Part shown: in pieces, positions 42,916 through 52,662 of the stretch
How the letters are laid out: every line of letters starts with the position of its first letter
How positions within the stretch are numbered: the stretch's first letter is position 1
NCBI GenBank assembly: GCA_002811675.1
Contig: PDIM01000030.1
Location: 129,566 to 193,565 of the forward strand
DNA length: 64,000 bases
Direction: 5' to 3'
Origin: Ichthyosporea sp. XGB-2017a
Taxonomy: Eukaryota > Opisthokonta > Ichthyosporea
The notes under the pieces: model-generated
Databases searched by the model: none
What the model was told of the DNA's origin: nothing
What the model saw: only the letters and a program-made list of their open reading frames with translations
Made by a program: the position numbers and the translations under genes

Positions 42916-44712
42916 ATGGTGAAGGATTATATGTACGAGGAAGGGATAGAAGACGCCAATGATGGCGTAAGGGCTTTTCCTGAGAAACGGCAGGAGGATA
43001 TGAAGTGGAATGGTTGGGGATATAAAGACTCCAAGTTTGAGGTGGATGAGGAAGGGGAAGTGTGCTTGACGGGATCGAGGTATTCAATGAGCGGGATGAC
43101 TATGCCTACACTTCGCCAGTGGATGGTGGATGCGTGTGGCTTGGACTTGGATGATTATAGCCCTGCCAAAGAGGGACTCCCAGAGACCCCCAAACCAAAC
43201 CTTCAGCCACAATTCTGGGAAGAACTGCGAGGTGTGTTGAAAACTGTGTCCTTAGAGCCTGAGGATCGTATTGTCCACAGTCATGGGCATACTTGCTATG
43301 AAATATTCAATTTGAGAAATGGTATTATTGGAAAGATTCCAGACGCGGTCGTATGGCCGGCCAACCACAAAGAATGCGAAGCTCTTGTTCTTCTGGCTTC
43401 GAAATACAATATATGTCTGATCCCATTTGGTGGTGGTACCGGTGTATCTGGAGGGGTGTCCATCCCAGAGAAAGAAACAAGAATGGTTGTTAGTGTTGAC
43501 ATGACAAACATGTGCCGTATCTTGTGGGTAGATCCAAAAAATATGACTGCAAGGGTAGAGTGTGGCATCGTCGGTCAAGATTTGGAAAGGCGTTTGTCGA
43601 AATTTGGCTTTTGCACGGGCCATGAGCCAGATTCCATGGAGTTTTCGTCACTTGGGGGATGGATTGCAACCAGAGCTTCTGGGATGAAGAAATCTATTTA
43701 TGGTAACATTGAGGATATTGTCGTATCTTGCAGTCTTGTTTCCCCGAAAGGGACTGTGGAAAAACCTTGTGTGGCCCCGCGTGTTTCACTCGGACCAGAT
43801 GTTCAGCAAATTGTTCTTGGATCCGAGGGGACTCTGGGATTAATAACAGAAGCGACTCTAAAGATAAGGAAGCTTCCTAAGTGTCGTGCTTATGGATCTA
43901 TTGTATTTCCGAATTTCGAGGCAGGTGTTCAATGCCTGAATCGAATGACTCGCGAAGGGTGCAAATTGGCCTCAGTTAGACTTGTCGATAATGATCAGTT
44001 TCGATTCGGGCTTGCTTTGAAGCCCAAGGCGTCCTCTGCATTCAAGTCTTTCGCAGATAAGTTGAAAAAGCTGTATGTGACAAAGTACAAGGGTTTCAAG
44101 CCGGATGAGTTATGCGTTGCAACGCTCATGTTTGAAGGTGACGAATATGAGGTTGATATGATGCAGAAAAAGGTTTATGATATCGCTGACAAATTCAATG
44201 GTCTTCCAGGAGGCGAAGAGAATGGAAAAAGGGGTTACTTTTTAACTTTCATGATCGCATACCTTCGAGATATCGGGTTTGATTACCACTTTATTGCAGA
44301 GTCCTTTGAGACATCTGTGCCTTGGGCGCACGTTCTGAACCTGTGCAGAAACACCAAAGACACTATCCATCGTAAATGCGATGAACTTGGTGTTGGTGGA
44401 AGATTGGTTTCTTGTCGTGTCACTCAAACATATGATACTGGTGTATGTGTTTATTTTTATTTTGGCTTTGTTTACAAGAATTTGAAGGACCCATTAGATG
44501 CATATCACCAAATTGAAGTGGCTGCTAGGGATGAAGTACTTGCCAATGGAGGTAGTCTTTCACATCATCATGGAATTGGAAAACTTAGGAGCCAGTGGAT
44601 GAAGGAAAGTATCACTGAGACAGGCGTTAATGTTCTGAAAGCCATCAAAGAAAACTTGGACCCTGAGAACATCTTTGGAAATGGGAACCTGATTGAGAAC
44701 AGCCACTTATAA
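42916..44712 (+). CDS. AGPS: Alkyldihydroxyacetonephosphate synthase
   Basis: A single 598-aa exon. The FAD-dependent enzyme swaps the acyl chain of acyl-DHAP for a fatty alcohol, the ether-bond step of plasmalogen synthesis in peroxisomes. Visible: WNGWGYKDSKF; the FAD-binding PFGGGTGVSGG near residue 170; TGHEPDSMEFSSLGGW; GSEGTLGLITE; RLVDNDQFRFG; the active-site histidine run SHHHGIGK near 548; and LDPENIFGNGNL. Mammalian AGPS is imported by an N-terminal PTS2, which I do not see. The chain instead ends in SHL, an SKL-like PTS1, so peroxisomal import by PEX5 is inferred. The start is the ATG just after the T/TG-rich leader. AATAAA at 44787-44792. It converges with the AK-like gene, whose stop is about 100 bp away. 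Confidence 0.97.
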   Translation: MVKDYMYEEGIEDANDGVRAFPEKRQEDMKWNGWGYKDSKFEVDEEGEVCLTGSRYSMSGMTMPTLRQWMVDACGLDLDDYSPAKEGLPETPKPNLQPQFWEELRGVLKTVSLEPEDRIVHSHGHTCYEIFNLRNGIIGKIPDAVVWPANHKECEALVLLASKYNICLIPFGGGTGVSGGVSIPEKETRMVVSVDMTNMCRILWVDPKNMTARVECGIVGQDLERRLSKFGFCTGHEPDSMEFSSLGGWIATRASGMKKSIYGNIEDIVVSCSLVSPKGTVEKPCVAPRVSLGPDVQQIVLGSEGTLGLITEATLKIRKLPKCRAYGSIVFPNFEAGVQCLNRMTREGCKLASVRLVDNDQFRFGLALKPKASSAFKSFADKLKKLYVTKYKGFKPDELCVATLMFEGDEYEVDMMQKKVYDIADKFNGLPGGEENGKRGYFLTFMIAYLRDIGFDYHFIAESFETSVPWAHVLNLCRNTKDTIHRKCDELGVGGRLVSCRVTQTYDTGVCVYFYFGFVYKNLKDPLDAYHQIEVAARDEVLANGGSLSHHHGIGKLRSQWMKESITETGVNVLKAIKENLDPENIFGNGNLIENSHL

Positions 44713-44812
44713 GACGCATTTTATATAAAATATATAATCCATGCATTTCATTTTTTTGCGTCTTGATTTTTTCTTTTGAAGTGTAGAATAAATCACAAAC
44801 GTGGTCTTTTAT

Positions 44813-47293
44813 TTATTTGTTTGCAACGTACATGGCGTGTGCAATTTTCATGCACAACTCCTTGTCCGTGTTGGGAGGATATAAAAGGACTTCGTTATCG
44901 GTTGTAGAAGCAACTTGGAACTTAATAGCAGAAGCACCCTCGGGAATACTTCCATCAGTAATATATCGATCAAGCCCAACAACAAGCTTTTCGTGGATGA
45001 CAATGTCCTCGAGCTCAGACGTTCCATCCGAATTCTCTACCCTTTGACGCTCCTGAATTTCAGACTTTTTCAAAATAACACCATTTGTATCAATTATAAA
45101 AGAAGAATATTTGCGCTTGTCATGCATATATTTCTTCAGCGCTGCCAACAAAGCACCTGTCTTCGGTGGTTTACCCCCTCGCTTCTGTGTCTCTTTTTCT
45201 TCCAATTCTTTAAGATTGACTGTATGGAGATTGAGCAAGTTTAGGTCAAATCCTGACATAGTAAAAGAGTCTACAACAAAGAGATTAAGTTTGCGATATA
45301 CAAAAAAAAAAACGTTAGCATTCATAGTTCGGCAACCCCCCCCCCCCCCCNNNNNNNNNNNNNNNNNNNNNNNNNNNNNNNNNNNNNNNNNNNNNNNNNN
45401 NNNNNNNNNNNNNNNNNNNNNNNNNNNNNNNNNNNNNNNNNNNNNNNNNNNNNNNNNNNNNNNNNNNNNNNNNNNNNNNNNNNNNNNNNNNNNNNNNNNN
45501 NNNNNNNNNNNNNNNNNNNNNNNNNNNNNNNNNNNNNNNNNNNNNNNNNNNNNNNNNNNNNNNNNNNNNNNNNNNNNNNNNNNNNNNNNNNNNNNNNNNN
45601 NNNNNNNNNNNNNNNNNNNNNNNNNNNNNNNNNNNNNNNNNNNNNNNNNNNNNNNNNNNNNNNNNNNNNNNNNNNNNNNNNNNNNNNNNNNNNNNNNNNN
45701 NNNNNNNNNNNNNNNNNNNNNNNNNNNNNNNNNNNNNNNNNNNNNNNNNNNNNNNNNNNNNNNNNNNNNNNNNNNNNNNNNNNNNNNNNNNNNNNNNNNN
45801 NNNNNNNNNNNNNNNNNNNNNNNNNNNNNNNNNNNNNNNNNNNNNNNNNNNNNNNNNNNNNNNNNNNNNNNNNNNNNNNNNNNNNNNNNNNNNNNNNNNN
45901 NNNNNNNNNNNNNNNNNNNNNNNNNNNNNNNNNNNNNNNNNNNNNNNNNNNNNNNNNNNNNNNNNNNNNNNNNNNNNNNNNNNNNNNNNNNNNNNNNNNN
46001 NNNNNNNNNNNNNNNNNNNNNNNNNNNNNNNNNNNNNNNNNNNNNNNNNNNNNNNNNNNNNNNNNNNNNNNNNNNNNNNNNNNNNNNNNNNNNNNNNNNN
46101 NNNNNNNNNNNNNNNNNNNNNNNNNNNNNNNNNNNNNNNNNNNNNNNNNNNNNNNNNNNNNNNNNNNNNNNNNNNNNNNNNNNNNNNNNNNNNNNNNNNN
46201 NNNNNNNNNNNNNNNNNNNNNNNNNNNNNNNNNNNNNNNNNNNNNNNNNNNNNNNNNNNNNNNNNNNNNNNNNNNNNNNNNNNNNNNNNNNNNNNNNNNN
46301 NNNNNNNNNNNNNNNNNNNNNNNNNNNNNNNNNNNNNNNNNAAAAAACGTTAGCATTCATAGTTCGCCCCCCCCCCCCCCCCCTCCATGTGAAAAGAAAG
46401 ATAAGTCACTTACCCATTACAAAAATGGCTACAGTATTCAATTTTTGTTCGTGATCCATGCTTAACTTGTTCAAGAAGTTATGGATGCTCTCCCAAATAG
46501 TGGACAAGGGTGCTGTGGATACATCAACTTTGACCACTCTTTTTGTTGCATCAAAATGTTGAATGAGGGGCTCACTGACCTTCATATAGTTCTGATAACG
46601 TCTTTTTGTTTTCGACAAATCAGCTTCATCAGTTGCTGCTGCCTCCTGCTCTTTCTTGTCCTTTGCATCTGCATGTGGTTGAACTTCACACGCCTTCTCA
46701 AAAGAAGATTCAGGAATTTCCATATAGAGCGCAAACCAAGCCTTGTGGCACGTCTGTTCAAACTGTTCCATTTGGTTGACAATGTCAGCAATAAACTGCT
46801 CGTTTTTCAAAAACGCCTTGTGGTTAGGAATAATATCAATGAGATAACCGGCATCATTGTGAAGCAAAGCTATTCTATCTTTCACGAGACTCATCATCCA
46901 TTCCACAGTAAACTTGTTGTCTTTGCGAGCAAGGTCAATGACCGCCTTTGTTCCTTCCACATCTTTATATTCTTTCTTTAAGGCCTCAAGCATAACATCC
47001 TCGGAGGATATCAAAGAGAGACCATACTCGTCAATCATTGATTCTGCAATGTATCCCTTCTTGGTACCAGGACCACCAAATAGAAATATGACTGATTCCT
47101 TTTCTGGTTTTTCCATTGAAACGCCCGCCCCAACGCGAGTCTTTACCTCAATCTTTTTGGGGATAACAGGCTTCTCTGCCTCTTTGTCTTCTTTCTCTTT
47201 TTTCTCTTTCTTTTCCTTTTTTTCTTTGGCTTTGGGATCCTTTTTACCCTTGGCGCCAGGCTTAGCCTGTATGGTACTCGACCCGCAACCCAT
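44813..47293 (-). CDS. Adenylate-kinase-like protein with degenerate active site and myristoylation motif
   Basis: Two exons, 47293-46414 and 45270-44813, join in phase 1 to give 445 aa. The intron contains the second N gap, and the phases still agree. The N-terminus MGCGSS is a typical N-myristoylation and cysteine-palmitoylation start, followed by a Lys/Glu-rich linker. Residues about 65-290 follow the adenylate kinase fold: FLFGGPGTKKGY in place of the usual GGPGSGKGT, YLIDIIPN in place of the DGFPR box, and RYQNYMKVSEPLI. The P-loop has lost its inner Gly and the DGFPR arginine is absent, so catalysis is doubtful. The C-terminal ~150 aa (KKYMHDKRKYSSFIIDTNG) match nothing I recognise. A membrane-tethered pseudokinase or regulatory nucleotide sensor is possible. 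It shares a promoter with ARL16. Confidence 0.78.
45351..46341. other. Assembly gap (991 N) inside an intron at a poly-C tract
   Basis: The left flank ends in the word AACGTTAGCATTCATAG followed shortly by a long C-run. The right flank begins with the same word followed by a C-run. The contig ends therefore overlap and the gap is probably not real sequence. Collapsing it would leave an intron of roughly 100 bp. Confidence 0.95.
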
Positions 47294-48003
47294 TACCGTA
47301 TTTTAAGTGAACTAAATATGAGAAGAAAAAAAAACTAGAGAAAATGTCAAGAGCTCAAACGTTTACAGTTTGCGGCAATAAACCACTTAATAAAGTAAGA
47401 CACCACTTAAAATTCCCAAAAGAAAGTATGTGCAAAAACTAACATTTACGAAAGCAAGCAAGCTCTATGTACACAGCAAGGGGCATACAACGCTGAGAGC
47501 TCACTGCACACCACAAAACCACTTGATATATATACACAAAACTCTATATATCTATATCCACACTTGCTGATTCCAAATCCTCCAAATCTATCTTGTTGCT
47601 TTATAACAGTACTCTCATGTTGAAGAAGAATAGTTCTTCAATATTATTAGTTATAAGTTATTGTTATAATTAAATGAGGTTGAACATAATAACAATATGC
47701 CCATATAGAGAATTATTTCCATATAAGGCAGGTATCTCCTAGACAACCCACCTCGATCATCGTGGCCAGGCCGCCGCCGCCATTATCAAAGGGGTAGGGG
47801 AAGGGAGAGATGACCACGTGCACCTGTGAGAATTGAACTGTGGCCTGTGTATGTTCGTGTGAGTGAAACAAAAATATAAATTCCTTTTTTATTATTTCCT
47901 TTCAGTCAGGGAGAGTCTCTGGCTAGAATTATTTTCATTGCTTGCTCCTTGTTTTTGCTTTGTGTGTGTGTGTGTTTATTGATTATTGGTATCATTATTC
48001 ATC
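47294..48003. promoter_or_regulatory. Bidirectional promoter between AK-like gene and ARL16
   Basis: These 710 bp contain no gene. An AT-rich stretch near 47524-47560 (TATATATA) faces the AK-like gene. The ARL16 side shows an X-box-like element at 47732-47747, a GC-rich patch near 47765-47790 and a T/TG-rich leader just before the start codon. Confidence 0.5.
47732..47747 (+). promoter_or_regulatory. Second X-box-like site, between AK-like gene and ARL16
   Basis: GTATCTCCTAGACAAC matches the DYNLT1 upstream site except for two single-base insertions. It lies 257 bp upstream of the ARL16 start. The half-site spacing is wider than in a standard X-box, so function is less sure than for the first site. 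Confidence 0.35.
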
Positions 48004-48813
48004 ATGAGTAGTGATCCTTTGGTGATATTTGGGCCACCGGGGTCAGGGAAATCGTTTTTGATTAAGAGGTTACAAACTAAGAATGTGTCAGCAAATATGA
48101 GCTTTATGAAAAGAGTGGAGCCTACAGTAAGTTTGTTAATTGTTGGGTATATGATGAATTGGAATCCTATTAGTAAAGAAATGTGGAACATTTATTTTTG
48201 ATGTCTTGTTTGTAGAAAGGATTCGTGCAACATTCTCTTTCGAATTGTGATATTATTGAAATCGGTGGTTCATGTCCTTTGACGGAAAACTCCTATTTCA
48301 GCTTTGCACCAGGAATCATTGTAAGTGGGGAAATATCTGAGTTCGGTAGCTGTGTTTGAAGGTAACTAATACTGGGGAATTGTTGTAATTCATTGTGTTT
48401 CTTAGTTTACTGTTGATAAGAGCGATAGATCAATGTTCCCTACGGCTTCTCGTATGCTTGAGCAGTTCATTAGTACAGATTCTCTCCACATGGAATCTAG
48501 ATTTCTTATTCTCCTAACTAAAAGGTAACTAAAAGACAAGAAGCATTTTCAATGAGTCACCATATTGTTGAATTTATATACTAAAGCTGCTATTAATCTC
48601 TGTGCATCAACTGGTGCTTATGGACGCAGTGACACCATCATGTGTCCCGAAATCGAGGAAGTTAAACAAGTACTGCAGCTAGAAAGTGTTCTTCGGAAGA
48701 TACCCTGCAGTGTGGATATTGTATCGGGGAGCGCTTTGAGTGGGATGAATATGGGATTTATAACCCAGTGGTTATGCAAATTTAAGAAAAAAAAGTGGTT
48801 CATGTGCTCATGA
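48004..48813 (+). CDS. ARL16: ARF-like GTPase, ARL16 type
   Basis: Four exons, 48004-48126, 48216-48320, 48406-48524 and 48630-48813, with introns of 89, 85 and 105 bp, join to 176 aa. The P-loop is FGPPGSGKSFLIKRLQ. The G3 region is IEIGGSC, lacking the usual Asp-x-x-Gly, and the G4 box is LLTKSDTI, with Thr for the usual Asn. G5-like SGSALSGMN and the closing Trp helix (FITQWLCKF) follow. Human ARL16 shares the REIGG-like switch, the short length and the lack of an N-terminal amphipathic helix. The last acceptor (GGACGCAG at about 48629) was chosen because the alternative upstream AG leads to a stop. ARL16 acts in Golgi-to-cilium protein traffic in mammalian cells. Confidence 0.78.
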
Positions 48814-49275
48814 TACACTGTAGGGTTTGCACCTCAATACCATACAATGCGTTTGGCACACACACGTACACTCCCCTACCTCTATCCTCCTTCTCTGTCC
48901 ATGCACCCCCCCTCCCTTCCCCTCTCTCTTTCTTCGCACTTCACACTTCTTCGCGTCATCATGCACACCTGGGCCGGTCTGCAGGAATTTTCCGCAAATA
49001 AATGAACTTTGGATGGGGAGTGGGGAGACGCCCCTATTCATTTCTGTTTTGTTTGGTTTGTATTATAAAAAGACTGGTGAAAAACTATGTATCCTTTGGG
49101 GGTTTTTATTTCTATTTTTGTTTTGTTTCAAGAAAGCGTTTTCTTTTGGCAGAGGGATTCATTTGAAAGGGGGGGGAGAGGGAGTGTTTGGGAACGAATT
49201 CGTGAAGAGTTGAGAAAAAGGATTGAGGAGTATAAAATTGATATTGTGTTGTAGTGAATCCTTAGGGGGAAAAGG
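48814..49275. other. Intergenic region before the DHCR24-like gene
   Basis: No gene is supported here. The strand is C/T-rich from 48860 to 48950 and then G-rich just before 49200. No clear TATA box was found. Short frames in it look non-coding. Confidence 0.35.
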
Positions 49276-50941
49276 ATGATTCGTACTACGCCAGAGCAGA
49301 GGGAATACAGTGTTTTTTTGGGATATTTGCACAATTTACTGCGTAGGATATTGAATTTCTTGCTGAGCCCATTTGGATTCAAGACCGTTCCGCGTGTTCA
49401 GAGGGAGGTGAGTAGTTTGCGGGTGAGATTGGAGAATGAATAATTTACTGACGGTATTTATGTTTCTGTGAAATGAAGAAATTCCGCAACCCAAAGTGGC
49501 TTGCTGCTGATTATGAAGTAAAGAAAAACACTGTAAGGAAAGATGTTATCGCTTCTAGCTGTGCTCGCAGAGGTGTTCAGATGTATGTCCAGAAGCGACC
49601 AAGACTGTAAGTAGCGGAAATGAAATGAATTAAGGGAATTCAGAGTGAACGACTAACTCCGAAACAAATATTCATGGTTCATCCTTAAGGTTTGGGAAAA
49701 CACGGCCGCTTTTATGTAAAGACGTGAGTCTCTCAAAGTTTCGCAGCATCCTGAGAATTGATTACGGTCGCCTTCTGTGTGAAGTAGAGGGTATGGCCAC
49801 TTTCGAAGACATTTGTAACGAGACATTGAAATATCGACTACTTCCTTGTGTCGTTCCGCCTCTGAAATGCACAAGTGTTGGTGCAGCAATCACCCTTGGG
49901 TCTATTAACTCGTCTTCTTTTCGGAAAGGAACTTTCTTCGATACTGTTACGTCTGTGGAGGTTATGCTAGGGGACGGCTCAATTGTGACATGCTCGCGAA
50001 GGGAACGACAGGATTTGTTTTATGCGCTGCCAAATAGTTTTTCTACCCTTTGCTTTATTTTCAAAGTAGAGTTTCAGTTAGAGTGTGCGGATAGATTCAT
50101 CAATGTGTTCCATGTGAAGTATGGCGCGACTTCGGAGTACTGGGAAGCACTAAAGAATGCTTGTGTTTTGGGTCATGACTATGTGGAAGGGGTAATATTC
50201 GCAGACGAAAAGAAGTTTTTGTGTATTGGGGACTTGGTGGAGGGGCCTTCAAGCAGAACCCCTCTTAATAGAAGGTCATATGAGCTACCTCCGTACCATG
50301 CCATCGTCGAAGGACAGCTGTACGACTGTCTAGAAACTGCCAGCTATATTTGGCGATGGGATACTGACGTATTTTGGCTAGGGAGCTTCTTCAAGATGAA
50401 TTCCAGAATACTGAGATTTGTATTTGGCCATTATCTTCTGGGCTCACGCTCACTCATATGGCTGCGACTACTCGTTAAGCAGTTATACAGTTTCTCTTTG
50501 ACTGCATCTTCTGGTGGCAAGAGTGGTGGCCTAGATAATCTCAAAGCCCCTTTGAACAGTGTTTTGATACCTGCCAAACACGCCGAAGAGTTTTTTATAT
50601 TTTATAATGAAAATGTCAAGATATTTCCTGTCTGGGTGGTGCCGGTTAAAAGTGAAGTGTACCAGCACTGCCCATTGGTAGGAGTAGACACAGAAAATCC
50701 CTTGATTAACTTTTTCTTCTGGGATCTGGAAGATGACGCAACACCTGGGTCTTCGTCCCAGCTGGCTAACATTTCAGTCTTCTTGACAAACAAGATCCAC
50801 TCACTCCGTGGCACATGGTCCTATGTGCATGATGAAAAGACTCAAGTAGTACCTGAAGAAGAGTATCTTCGTATTAAAAGCAAATATGATCCTGATTCTG
50901 TGTTGCCCTCCTTACTTGAAGCAAACAAGAATACCAGCTGA
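49276..50941 (+). CDS. DHCR24: DHCR24-like FAD-dependent Delta24-sterol reductase family protein
   Basis: Three exons, 49276-49407, 49479-49606 and 49690-50941, with introns of 71 and 83 bp, give 503 aa (human DHCR24 516). The FAD region reads RIDYGRLLCEVEGMATFEDI, then VGAAITLGSINSSSFRKGTF in place of human VGGLIMGTGIESSS. Further: DGSIVTCSRRERQDLFYALP, YIWRWDTDVFWLG, HVVQ-type segment VLIPAKHAEEFFIFY and FPVWVVPVKS. Exon 1 (MIRTTPEQREYSV, NFLLSPFGF) is a short hydrophobic N-terminal piece. The family reduces the sterol side-chain Delta24 bond in the ER. Distant members are poorly defined, so the substrate is inferred. AATAAA at 50970-50975. Confidence 0.8.
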
Positions 50942-50994
50942 TATGAGTGCTGCACAAATGGAATTCAAAAATAAATGAAAATAAAATAATGGAG

Positions 50995-51041
50995 AAAAAA
51001 AAAAAAAAAAAAAAAAAAAGGAAAAAAAAAAAAAAAAAAAA
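50995..51041. repeat. Homopolymer A25-GG-A20 tract
   Basis: Twenty-five A (50995-51019), GG, then twenty A, just after the DHCR24-like polyadenylation signal and before the UROD start. It may contribute to termination or nucleosome exclusion, or be length-inaccurate in the assembly. Confidence 0.9.
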
Positions 51042-51137
51042 GGTGGGAGCAGCCGGAGGAGCGGAGGAGGCTTTTTCTTTGTTTGTCTTTGTGTTTTGTT
51101 TGGTGAGTTGTTTTTAATTGTTGTTTGGTTGTAGATT

Positions 51138-52556
51138 ATGCCTCGCAGTTTTGTAGAGGAGAAAGAGAATAACAGTCATAAGAAGGAGGAAACTCTGAAG
51201 AAAGGACGGAAGTTTGAGTTGTGGGTTTGCCGGATTGTGTTTTTGCTGGGACTGAATTTGATTTTCTTGTGTTGTTGGTCTTGGAAGAGGGAACTATTGT
51301 ATTTTGACGCCACCTCATATATTGGAAGAAAAATGGAGATTTTAACTCATCCAGAAGGTCTGGCAGCGTATGCCGGAAAGAGTTTCCCAGAGCTTAAAAA
51401 TGATAGGATTCTTCGGGCTGCTGCTGGCGAGGAGGTAGACAGAGTTCCTATCTGGGTGATGAGACAGGCCGGGAGATATTTGCCTGGTGAGTTTCTTCGC
51501 GCTTAATTTTACTGTGTTTCAAAGAAGGAAGAAGGATTGTGTGATGGATTGAGCGCTTACTCTATGTTTGCTTTATTCTATTTTTTTTTTGTGTTGTTAT
51601 TAGAATTTCGCAAGCTTAGGGAGGAATATGATTTTTTTACCATGGTACGTACGCCAAGATTGGCATGTGAAATCACTATGCAGCCGATTAGGAGATATGA
51701 CTTAGATGCTTCTATAATTTTCAGCGACATCCTTGTTATCCCACAGGCTCTGGGAATGGAGGTGCAGATGGTTCCCGGTAAAGGCCCTCATTTTCCAGAT
51801 CCTCTCGCATCACCGGAGGACATTGATCTAAAACTTAATTTGAAGGCAGATGTGCATAAGGAGTTGGCATATGTTTACGAGGCAATCTCGCTAACAAGAC
51901 ACGAGTTGGGGGGGAAAGTACCGCTTTTTGGTTTCTGTGGAGCGCCTTGGACAATTATGGCGTATATGATTGAAGGAGGAGGAACGAAATTTTTTTCAAA
52001 ATCCAAACCTTGGCTTTTTGATCACAAGGAGGCAAGTCATAGACTCTTGAATATAGTTGCTACCATGTCCATCGAATATTTATTAGGTCAGGTGGAAGCC
52101 GGTGCTCAGATGCTTCAAGTGTTTGAGTCTTGGGCCGGTGAGTTGAATGAAAAGTTGTTTAGAGAGTACTCTCTTCCATATTTGCAGAGGATATGCAAAG
52201 AGGTGAAAGATCGCCAAATTTCCCAAGGAAAGAAGCCCGTTCCAATGGTTGTTTTCGCAAAAGGAGCCTATTATGCATTGAACGCTTTGTCTACATCAGG
52301 ATACGACGTTGTCAGTTTAGATTCTACTATTGATCCGGAAATTGCTAGGAAAGAGACAAACAACAATGTCACATTGCAGGGCAATTTAGATACCAGTATA
52401 CTGTACACAAAGGAATCCGTCATTAAGGCAAATGCCATTGAAATGGTAAAGCTTTTTGGAAAAAAACGGTACATTGCGAATTTGGGCCATGGAATGCAAC
52501 CAGATATGCCCCCTGAAGGACTTCAAGCTTTTATTGAAGCCGTGCATAGTGTGTAA
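51138..52556 (+). CDS. UROD: Uroporphyrinogen decarboxylase with possible N-terminal membrane extension
   Basis: Two exons, 51138-51486 and 51604-52556, join in phase 1 across a 117-bp intron. The core is unambiguous: [38 protein letters not shown] (spanning the splice), [54 protein letters not shown]. It converts uroporphyrinogen III to coproporphyrinogen III in haem synthesis, in the cytosol. The first ATG (51138) gives 433 aa with a 65-aa extension holding a hydrophobic span ([20 protein letters not shown]). Starting at Met 51333 (MEILTHPEG) gives 369 aa, the normal length. I favour neither firmly. AATAAA at 52600-52605. Confidence 0.95.
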
Positions 52557-52662
52557 GGCATGAGTCTCGAACTTCAAGGTAAACTGATGTAATAATAGTA
52601 ATAAAAATGATTACAATAATCTTTGCACGTACGCTTTGAAACTGCTCAGCTGCAGAGGCATT

